From an uncultured Caulobacterales bacterium (GTDB taxonomy: Bacteria; Pseudomonadota; Alphaproteobacteria; Caulobacterales; Caulobacteraceae): a stretch of 12,520 bases of DNA. Made by a program: the position numbers and the translations under genes. The stretch covers positions 1 through 12,520 of the forward strand of contig CAIUZX010000607.1 in NCBI GenBank assembly GCA_903903715.1, written 5' to 3'. The notes beneath the pieces are model-generated. The model was not told the DNA's origin. It made no database searches and worked only from the letters and a program-made list of their open reading frames with translations. Positions 6,732 through 12,520 of the stretch are shown one piece after another. The first letter of the stretch is position 1. Every line of letters begins with the position of its first letter.

Positions 6732-7721
6732 TTGACGCAGTCCACTGCGCCGGAAGGCGTTCGGCTGACGCCGTTGCGCGCGGCCTTTCAACGTGGAGAC
6801 ATCGACCGCAGCGCGCTTCGACGGGCCTTTAGCGGGGCTTCGAACCAGTGTGTCCAGATCGCTGAAGCCCTGGTGGGGAGCGGAGTCGCCGGGGTCGACG
6901 TCAGGCCGGACGGAGTCACCTTGAATCTGGCTTCAGGCGTGCGGCTTCGCCTGCATGAAGGCGACGAGGGTTCCGCGGCGGCCATCGCCTTCTGCCAGGG
7001 CGACTTCGAAGCGGAAGAGACGAAGATCCTAACGGCGCTCTGCGAGGGGCGTGACGTGTTCGTCGACGTCGGCGCGAATATCGGCTGGTTCAGCCTTCAT
7101 ATAGGCCGGGTGCTCCGTCAGCACGCGGGTCATGTGTACGCGATCGAGCCGGTGCCGCAGTCGCGTGACGAGCTGGTCGCGCATGTGTCGCTGAACGGGC
7201 TTGCGGATGTGATTTCCGTCTGGTCCTGCGCGCTGGGCGCCGCGCCGGGTGAAATGGAGCTGATTGTGCCGACGGCGTTCCCGAGCGCGGCGTCGGCGCG
7301 TCCCCTGCATCCCGACCTACCATCGGACGTGGTTCGATGCCCGGTGACAACTCTTGATCTCGTCGCAGCGCAACACGGCGTTGCGAAGGTGGACGTGATC
7401 AAATGCGACGTGGAAGGGGCCGAATTGATGGTGCTTGACGGGGCGATGGGCGTGATCACGCGGGACCGGCCCGTGATGATGTTCGAACTGCTCCGGAAGT
7501 GGTCACAGCGATTTGGTTATCATCCGAACATCGTGATCGATCGTTTGACGTCGCTGGGGTACCGGTGCTTCGCGATTGGAAAGGGCGATGTCCGCGAGAT
7601 CGGCGAGATTGACGACGCCACGGTCGAAACCAATTTTCTATTTGTCCACGGTGACGGCGTGGCGGAGTTCGCCCGCCTCGAGGTCTTGCGCGCCGAGATC
7701 GTGCGTCGTTGGAACGCCTAG
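6732..7721 (+). CDS. FkbM-family SAM-dependent methyltransferase
   Basis: This 329-residue protein has a class I methyltransferase fold of the FkbM type. FVDVGANIGWFSLHIG (110-125) is the SAM-binding motif, AIEPVPQS (137-144) is the acidic second-strand motif, and DVIKCDVEGAE (221-231) is the FkbM hallmark. The first 100 residues form a poorly conserved N-terminal extension. FkbM enzymes typically O-methylate sugars or polyketides, and here a methyl cap or side methyl group on the glycan is likely. The start is an unusual TTG at 6732, preferred because AAGGAG lies nine bases upstream and no ATG occurs early in the frame. The gene stands alone on the plus strand. Its stop is one base from the stop of the converging methyltransferase gene. 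Confidence 0.88.
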   Translation: MTQSTAPEGVRLTPLRAAFQRGDIDRSALRRAFSGASNQCVQIAEALVGSGVAGVDVRPDGVTLNLASGVRLRLHEGDEGSAAAIAFCQGDFEAEETKILTALCEGRDVFVDVGANIGWFSLHIGRVLRQHAGHVYAIEPVPQSRDELVAHVSLNGLADVISVWSCALGAAPGEMELIVPTAFPSAASARPLHPDLPSDVVRCPVTTLDLVAAQHGVAKVDVIKCDVEGAELMVLDGAMGVITRDRPVMMFELLRKWSQRFGYHPNIVIDRLTSLGYRCFAIGKGDVREIGEIDDATVETNFLFVHGDGVAEFARLEVLRAEIVRRWNA

Positions 7722-7722
7722 A

Positions 7723-8841
7723 TCAAAGGCGGTATGCGTAGAAGATTGAGTCCGCGAACACTTGCGAGGAGTGACTGAAGGTGAGCCTCCAACCGTCTGA
7801 GGCGGGCAGGAGGTCGAGCAGCTTCAGGGGCAGGTCGACAAGGTCGTCCGCGAAATGATACGCGGCCACCGCAACGCAACGCGCCCGACGCAGGGACGCC
7901 TCTCCGCCGGCGATGACATCGCGTTCAGCGCCCTCGACATCCATCTTGATGAAGTCAAACGCTTCACCCGACAGAAGTTCGTCCAGCGGCGCCGCATGGA
8001 TCTCTCCGATATCGTCTTCTCGGACAAGAAACATGCCGTTGAAGGTCTCGTCCGCCGTAAGGCGCGCGTTCCGGCGCCAGGCCGCGCCGCAGAATCGGGA
8101 GGTCTCGACGCCCAGGCGATCGGCGACAGCGGAGATGGCTGATTGAAGCGCTTCCGAAGGCTCGATGGTGAAGGCGCGCTTGAGGCTGGGAAACAACGCC
8201 TTGGTGGAAATCAGTGTGTCGCCGTCATAGGCTCCGATATCGCAGAAGCTTTCCACTCGAAGCCCTTCTACCGGTGGCCGCCACATGTCCGCGAAGGAAA
8301 ACCTGTTCAGAAGCTTTGCGGGGTCCAAGCTGGCCCGATACAGAAGCACTTCGAGAAAGCGCTCGGCGCCTCCGGGGTCCAGGGCTTGATAGACCGCGTC
8401 TACATCGTCCAGGCGTCTGGACAGAAGGTCAGAATAGGACCTGGCCGAACTGAGTACAAAGTTCAGATCGAGAACATGCAAGGCCTCATGAAAGTAAGCG
8501 GCCGGCCTTTTCAGGCTCGCCATCACTTCGATCTGGTGTTGTCCGACGGCGACAATGAGCGGCGCGTCCACGTCGATGGCCGACGTCGTCAAATACCCGT
8601 CGTTCTCGGCCTGCCGTCGGACACGCTCCGAACTGTCAAATATGATCGGCTCAACCCCTGCCGATCGAAGCTGCGCGGCCAGGGCGCGGCCGTTAATCCC
8701 ATAGGCGTAGATGATAGCGCTATCGCTCGTCGTGAGATCCGCCAGTCCGAGGAGACGGGACTCGCGGCTTGCGATCCCAGTCTGGAACTGCGTTTTCAGT
8801 TCAATTTTCGACAGGCGACCATTGACGGTCATGTGAGGCAT
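7723..8841 (-). CDS. Two-domain FkbM-like methyltransferase
   Basis: The C-terminal half is an FkbM-type methyltransferase: FCDIGAYDGDTL (199-210) for SAM binding, TIEPSE (225-230), and DFIKMDVEGAE (296-306). The N-terminal 120 residues form a separate Rossmann-like segment with AYGINGRALAAQL (46-58) and EPIIFDSSE (64-72), resembling nucleotide-binding folds found in some sugar-locus proteins. Its ligand is unknown. It is probably a sugar O-methyltransferase. ATG 8841 gives 372 residues. ATG 8832, three codons later, has GGAG at a more normal distance and may be the true start. It is the last gene of the minus-strand operon, 55 bases after an SDR gene. It is only distantly similar to the facing FkbM gene at the motif level, so the two are unlikely to be a recent duplication. 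Confidence 0.85.
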   Translation of the reverse strand: MPHMTVNGRLSKIELKTQFQTGIASRESRLLGLADLTTSDSAIIYAYGINGRALAAQLRSAGVEPIIFDSSERVRRQAENDGYLTTSAIDVDAPLIVAVGQHQIEVMASLKRPAAYFHEALHVLDLNFVLSSARSYSDLLSRRLDDVDAVYQALDPGGAERFLEVLLYRASLDPAKLLNRFSFADMWRPPVEGLRVESFCDIGAYDGDTLISTKALFPSLKRAFTIEPSEALQSAISAVADRLGVETSRFCGAAWRRNARLTADETFNGMFLVREDDIGEIHAAPLDELLSGEAFDFIKMDVEGAERDVIAGGEASLRRARCVAVAAYHFADDLVDLPLKLLDLLPASDGWRLTFSHSSQVFADSIFYAYRL

Positions 8842-8896
8842 TCTCCGGAAAACGCCGATGACTGGCGTGGGCCCTACTGTACTGGCGCGACGCGGT

Positions 8897-9739
8897 TCAC
8901 AGAACGGTCCGGCCGCCGTCGATGACGATGTTCTGTCCGGTCATGTAACTTGAGGCCGGCGAACAGAGGAACTGCACCGCAGCTCGATATTCCTGGAGAT
9001 GTCCCATCCGTCCCATCGGGATCAACTGACTCAAGCGATCCACAAAATCCTCGGGATGGTCGTTGAACACCCCACCGGGGGAAAGGGCGTTGACCCGCAC
9101 GCCCTGACCCGCCCAGTAGCCCGCCAGGTAGCGCGTCAGGCCGATCAGGCCGGTCTTGACCACCGAATAGGTGACCGACTTGACGGGCTGAGCGCTCGCT
9201 GGCGTATCATCACGGCGATAGAGCCGCTGGTCCGGGGCGATCACGGACAGGTCCGAGGCGATGTTCAGGATCACACCCTGTCGACGGGCGGCCATATCGG
9301 TCCCGAATGCGCGCGCGCACAGGAAGGCGCCGGTCAGGCCGATCGAGATTTGTCGATCCCAGTCGGCGAGTGGAAAATGTTCGAGACGACTGAGTTCCGT
9401 CTTACCTGAAGACCGGTCGAACTTCGGGTCGACGGCGGCGTTGTTCACCAGGATGTCTACCGGCCCCATCTTGTCCCGGACCTGGCTTATCGACGTTTCC
9501 GAGGTGACGTCCATCGAGCACGCTATGATCAGGTCGCCGTAGCGAGAGCGCAACGCTTCCAGTGCCCTGTCCAGCCGGGCCTCATCCACGTCCGTCAGCA
9601 CCACGCGCGCGCCCATCTCGGCGAGGGCTGCGGCGTGTTCCGGTCCGAGAAGGCCAGCCGCCCCGGTGATCAGCGCCGTTTTGCCGGTCAGGTCGAAGGC
9701 GCGCGCTCCGTAGGGCGGAATTGGGGGTGAAAGTGTCAT
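8897..9739 (-). CDS. Short-chain dehydrogenase/reductase, PtmA-like
   Basis: This 280-residue classical SDR uses NAD(P)H. The cofactor loop is TGAAGLLG (25-32), VNNAAVDPKFD (98-108) is the NNAG-type motif, S162 lies in NIASDLS, and Y191/K195 form the catalytic pair in TYSVVKTG. The C-terminus ends in the usual VIDGG. TGAAGLLG and NNAAxDPK resemble SDRs annotated as flagellin-modification protein PtmA in nonulosonate loci; that link rests on remembered family features. The start at 9739 forms an ATGA overlap with the upstream SDR, with GGAGGT 11 bases before it. The frame stays open further upstream, but that extension lies over the previous SDR gene and has no SDR-like sequence. The likely role is oxidation or reduction of a sugar carbon. 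Confidence 0.88.
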   Translation of the reverse strand: MTLSPPIPPYGARAFDLTGKTALITGAAGLLGPEHAAALAEMGARVVLTDVDEARLDRALEALRSRYGDLIIACSMDVTSETSISQVRDKMGPVDILVNNAAVDPKFDRSSGKTELSRLEHFPLADWDRQISIGLTGAFLCARAFGTDMAARRQGVILNIASDLSVIAPDQRLYRRDDTPASAQPVKSVTYSVVKTGLIGLTRYLAGYWAGQGVRVNALSPGGVFNDHPEDFVDRLSQLIPMGRMGHLQEYRAAVQFLCSPASSYMTGQNIVIDGGRTVL

Positions 9740-10494
9740 GTTCGGGTCTGACCTCCGTCCACGACCAGCGTCGTTCCGGTAATGAAGCCAGCACGTGGGG
9801 ACAAAAGGAAGGCCGCAGCGTCTCCGATGTCCGCAGGCGTCCCAAACCGCGACTGGGGCACCAATGCGTTCAGCATCTGCCGGACGCCCTGAGGGTTTTC
9901 GGTCTGTTTGCGGTCCCAGACTCCCCCCTCGAACAGGATGTTGCCCGGTGCGATGGCGTTGATGCGAAGACCTTCCGCAGCGAGGGGGCGCGACAGGTTC
10001 ACGACCATCGCCTCCAGGGCTGCCTTTGCGCCCGAATAGGCCACTGGGGCGCCCAGCGCTTCTCGCCCGCAGATTGATGACATGCAGACGATCGCGCCGT
10101 CCTGACGTCCCGCCATCACGGGTCGCATCGCGTCGATCAAGCGGACGGCGCTCAGGAGATTGATCTCCAGCATACGCCCCCATTCCGCGACCGTTTCCTG
10201 ACCCGGAGGGACTGAGGTTCCCGAGCCGACATTGCAAACAAGCAGATCAAGCCCGCCGAACCGTTTGCGGACGGCGTCCGCCAACCTCGCGCAGTCTTCA
10301 GCTAGAGACAGGTCGCCTGCGATCGCCGTCGCACGGTCACCGAGGTCGGCGACGGTCTGGTCCAGCGCTGCGGCGTCGCGTGCGACGAGAATGACCTGAC
10401 TCCCTTCGTTCAGCAGCGATGTCGCGACGCCCAGCCCGATCCCGCGGCTGGCCCCGCCCACGAGAGCAATCTTGCCCTGCAGTTCGAGATTCAT
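9736..10494 (-). CDS. Short-chain dehydrogenase/reductase (3-oxoacyl-reductase-like fold)
   Basis: This 252-residue classical SDR has GGASRGIG (13-20) for NAD(P) binding, the S140, Y153, K157 triad (CMSSICG; AYSGAK), and a C-terminal VVDGG. The usual NNAG is CNVG (87-90), a common but notable change. ARD at 38-40 follows the second strand. R39 there favours NADPH over NADH, though weakly. It overlaps the upstream isomerase gene by ATGA and the downstream SDR gene by ATGA, so translation is probably coupled. General annotation would call it a 3-ketoacyl-ACP reductase, but the operon points to a keto-sugar or polyol-like substrate. Confidence 0.87.
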   Translation of the reverse strand: MNLELQGKIALVGGASRGIGLGVATSLLNEGSQVILVARDAAALDQTVADLGDRATAIAGDLSLAEDCARLADAVRKRFGGLDLLVCNVGSGTSVPPGQETVAEWGRMLEINLLSAVRLIDAMRPVMAGRQDGAIVCMSSICGREALGAPVAYSGAKAALEAMVVNLSRPLAAEGLRINAIAPGNILFEGGVWDRKQTENPQGVRQMLNALVPQSRFGTPADIGDAAAFLLSPRAGFITGTTLVVDGGQTRT

Positions 10495-11330
10495 GGGGTG
10501 TCGATCCAGCTGATGGTCATCCGGCGATAGCGATCCGCGACGCCCAGATGGTCTCCGTCCGTCGCTCTGGCGGTCTGCAAAATGTAGCGGCCAGCATATC
10601 CGACATCCTTGAGCTTGCGGAACACGGTGTCGAACGCCGCCGCGCCTTCGCCGAGGGGTACGGTTGTCCCGCCCAACAGGCGATCCTTGACATGCACATT
10701 GATGATCCGATCGGCGAGCAGGCCGATTTCAACCACCGGATCCCAGCCGAGGCTGGCGCTGTTGCCGATGTCGTAGTTGATCCCGAACAGATCCATGGGA
10801 AACGTGTCGATGAACCGGGCCAAACGATGCGGCTCGAAGTCTGACTCGAAGGCGATCCGGCTGCCTGTCGCCGCCAGCACGTGGGTGAGGGCGAGGGCGC
10901 CTTCGCGCAGCGCGTTTTCGTCTTCGACAGTGTCGATTCCGCCGTTGTCGACCAGAGGCACGACCACGATGTGCGCGCCGACGTCTGCGCCGTTCCGGAT
11001 CACCGCGGCGGCTGTCGCGAGAAGCTCGTCGCGGGCCTTCCCGTAAGCCTTCCAGAAGGGCGCCTGCATGAAGCAGTCTCCCGTAATGGAGGCGACCGCC
11101 AGGCGATGCCGTTCAGACAGGGCGAGGATGTGCTGTCGCCCTACCGCGGTCATGAGAGGGTTCTCGTCAATGCGCGCCTGGTCGAGCGTCCATTCCATCA
11201 GGTGAAACCCGAGGGACTCGGCGTCGCGAAACTCGCCCTCCCAGCGATCCCAGGGGAACGCTTGGATCATGCCGTCGATCTGCGGCGACAAACGCCCCTG
11301 CATGAAGCCGATCCGATGTGCAGCGGACAT
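10491..11330 (-). CDS. TIM-barrel sugar phosphate isomerase/epimerase-like protein
   Basis: This 279-residue protein belongs to the xylose isomerase-like TIM-barrel superfamily (AP endonuclease 2 fold), whose members isomerise or epimerise sugars, inososes or hydroxypyruvate-like compounds using a divalent metal. Motifs that probably supply metal ligands are FESDFEP (E162), NYDIGN (D187) and NVHVKDR (H213, D216). The position where these enzymes normally have the last Glu ligand reads ILQTAR (Q252). ATG 11330 is chosen because AGGGGA lies five bases upstream and the start overlaps the upstream stop in TGATG. Open frame further upstream lies over the SDR gene. It sits between two SDR genes in the coupled operon, which suggests it rearranges an intermediate that the SDRs oxidise or reduce. 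Confidence 0.85.
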   Translation of the reverse strand: MSAAHRIGFMQGRLSPQIDGMIQAFPWDRWEGEFRDAESLGFHLMEWTLDQARIDENPLMTAVGRQHILALSERHRLAVASITGDCFMQAPFWKAYGKARDELLATAAAVIRNGADVGAHIVVVPLVDNGGIDTVEDENALREGALALTHVLAATGSRIAFESDFEPHRLARFIDTFPMDLFGINYDIGNSASLGWDPVVEIGLLADRIINVHVKDRLLGGTTVPLGEGAAAFDTVFRKLKDVGYAGRYILQTARATDGDHLGVADRYRRMTISWIDTP

Positions 11331-12073
11331 CACAATCCCCTGGCGGTCCAGCCGCCGTCGATCACCAGATCCTGTCCGGTCATGTAGGAGGACGCGGAAC
11401 TGGCGAGAAAGAGAGCGGGCCCGACAAGGTCGTCCACTTCGCCCCACCGTCCAAGACAGGTCCGTCCAGCGCGCTGGGCGTGCAGGACCGGGTCGGCGTG
11501 GCTGATCGCGGTCATGTCAGTGTGGATATAGCCCGGAGCAATTGCGTTGACCCTGATGCCTCGCAGGCCAAGGTCCACGGCCATGGCCTGCGTCAACATT
11601 CGGAGCCCCCCCTTCGACGCCACATAGGCCGGATTGCCGGGGAAACCCTGATGGCCTCCGATGCTGGTGACGTTGATGATGGAGGATCCCGGCGGCATGT
11701 GACGAGCGGCGGCAGTCGAGACGGCAAAGGCCGCTCGAAGGTTGGTCTGCAGCGTCTGGTCGAACACCTGCATCGCCATCTCCGGCGCTGTTGTCGCCAG
11801 GCTGATCCCCGCCGCGTTGATCAGGATGTCGATCCGGCTATGCTGGCGTGCAACGGCGTCGATCACGGTCACGGGATCGACAGTGATGTCGGCTGGAATA
11901 TAGGTCACGCTCGATGTGAATGGCGTCACCGGCCCCGCGGATCGCGCTAGACCGACGCAGGCGGCGCCGGCTCGACCGAGAGCGTCAGCGAGGGCGTGCC
12001 CAATGCCACGGGACGCGCCTGTGATCACCGCAATCTTTCCATCGAGGCGGAACATCTGTTCCACGGCTACCAT
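11330..12073 (-). CDS. Short-chain dehydrogenase/reductase
   Basis: This 247-residue classical SDR has TGASRGIG (18-25) for NAD(P) binding, INAAG (85-89), S137 in VTSIGG, Y150 and K154 in AYVASKGG, and the C-terminal YMTGQDLVIDGG. ATG 12073 overlaps the 3' end of the ThDP-enzyme gene by seven bases. ATG 12055 (MFRLDGKIAVITG) is an equally plausible start and would remove six residues. It ends one base into the isomerase start codon. Acting directly after the ThDP enzyme in gene order, it is a candidate for reducing the keto group that such an enzyme leaves, but this is inference. Confidence 0.88.
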   Translation of the reverse strand: MVAVEQMFRLDGKIAVITGASRGIGHALADALGRAGAACVGLARSAGPVTPFTSSVTYIPADITVDPVTVIDAVARQHSRIDILINAAGISLATTAPEMAMQVFDQTLQTNLRAAFAVSTAAARHMPPGSSIINVTSIGGHQGFPGNPAYVASKGGLRMLTQAMAVDLGLRGIRVNAIAPGYIHTDMTAISHADPVLHAQRAGRTCLGRWGEVDDLVGPALFLASSASSYMTGQDLVIDGGWTARGL

Positions 12074-12519
12074 GCGATGTTGGCCAAAGAGGATGAGCGG
12101 ATCTTGCCGTCGGCTTCAATGATGGTCTTGACCGTCGGCCCGCGAGATTCGTTTCGGCTAACATGGAGATCGACGATGATCGGCGGGGCGTCGCGCGACA
12201 GGGTCGGGATCAGAGACGTCAATTCACTCAGCGAACGGACGGGCGCATAGGCCAGCCTGAAGGCCGCGGCCAGCGCGGCGAAATCCGGAATGAAGACCCC
12301 CGTATCCGGTCCGGCGCCGTCGGCATGTCCGAAATGCCGGAGTTGAGAATTGGCGATTGAGGCGTAGCCATCGTTGTTCAGGATGAAGAGCACAAAGCCA
12401 AGTGGGGCGTGATGCGACAGGGTCGCTAGTTCCTGAAGGTTCAGCATGATCCCGCCATCGCCCTCGATGCAGATCACCCTTGCCGACTGATCAAAGGCGG
12501 CGCCGATGGCCTGAGGCAG
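12067..12519 (-). CDS. C-terminal part of a thiamine diphosphate-dependent enzyme (acetolactate synthase-like)
   Basis: The frame is open to the right edge, so only the last 150 residues of the protein are visible. They contain the ThDP/metal-binding motif GDG (20-22 of the visible part), followed 25 residues later by NN (48-49), in a context (GDGGIMLNLQEL then FILNNDGYASI) typical of the acetolactate synthase/pyruvate oxidase-like family. Complete members are about 550-600 residues, so roughly three quarters lies outside the window. Members in sugar loci can transfer two-carbon units or cleave rings: YerE makes branched sugars and IolD opens a cyclic trione in inositol breakdown. Which applies here cannot be told from the visible part. 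It is the first visible gene of the minus-strand operon and overlaps the SDR gene after it. Confidence 0.85.
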   Translation of the reverse strand: MPQAIGAAFDQSARVICIEGDGGIMLNLQELATLSHHAPLGFVLFILNNDGYASIANSQLRHFGHADGAGPDTGVFIPDFAALAAAFRLAYAPVRSLSELTSLIPTLSRDAPPIIVDLHVSRNESRGPTVKTIIEADGKIRSSSLANIAW

Positions 12520-12520
12520 A

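Noticed and set aside
8143..8925. 260-codon open frame on the plus strand opposite the two-domain methyltransferase
   Set aside because: It is antisense to a gene with intact methyltransferase motifs, and its product shows no family features. High-GC DNA commonly gives such frames.
8897..10237. A 446-residue SDR with a long N-terminal extension
   Set aside because: The extra 166 residues lie wholly over the preceding SDR gene in another frame, have shadow-like composition, and the ATG at 9739 has a ribosome-binding site and an ATGA overlap.
10491..11447. A longer isomerase starting at 11447
   Set aside because: The extension overlaps the upstream SDR gene and lacks family sequence; ATG 11330 has AGGGGA and a TGATG junction.
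11318..11950. 210-codon open frame on the plus strand opposite the SDR
   Set aside because: It is antisense to a gene with a full SDR motif set; its composition is typical of a shadow frame.
8897..12073. Recent tandem duplication of the three SDR genes
   Set aside because: They share only family motifs and the SSYMTGQ-VIDGG ending in two of them. Cofactor loops, lengths and middles differ too much for recent copies.

Overview
This 12.5-kb window looks like part of a surface- or flagellar-glycan biosynthesis locus from a GC-rich Gram-negative bacterium. The high GC content, tightly packed coupled genes and protein style suggest an alphaproteobacterium, perhaps Caulobacterales-like. That placement is inference; there is no rRNA or other marker. 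Almost every recognisable gene belongs to a family that makes, modifies or transfers sugars.

Layout. (1) Plus strand, 1-3012: the 3' end of an unrecognised gene, an NAD-dependent sugar epimerase, and a radical SAM/SPASM-type enzyme, spaced like an operon. (2) 3010-3177: two adjacent palindromic elements of about 71 and 73 bp, each arm set within a CTAG/TA context, filling the gap between converging genes. They look like MITEs of an IS630-type transposon. (3) Minus strand, 6627-3215: a second NAD-dependent epimerase/decarboxylase-like protein, a NeuB-family sugar-acid synthase lacking the usual C-terminal SAF domain, and a family-2-type glycosyltransferase with locally low GC. (4) Plus strand, 6732-7721: an FkbM methyltransferase, divergent from group 3 and ending one base short of the next group. 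(5) Minus strand, 12520-7723: ThDP-dependent enzyme (cut by the right edge), SDR, TIM-barrel sugar isomerase/epimerase, SDR, SDR, and a two-domain FkbM-like methyltransferase. The first five of these overlap by 1-7 bases, so they are almost certainly one translationally coupled operon.

How they may work together (inference). The NeuB-like enzyme points to condensation of phosphoenolpyruvate with a sugar to give a nonulosonate-like 2-keto-3-deoxy acid. The epimerases would shape nucleotide-sugar precursors. The ThDP enzyme, the isomerase and the three SDRs form a compact module for an unusual, possibly branched or carbocyclic, sugar. The glycosyltransferase adds a residue to the glycan and the FkbM enzymes O-methylate it. 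No CMP-sugar synthetase, aminotransferase, flippase or polymerase is in the window, so the product cannot be named. No tRNA, rRNA, CRISPR array or intact transposase was seen. No stretch over 300 bases lacks a gene.
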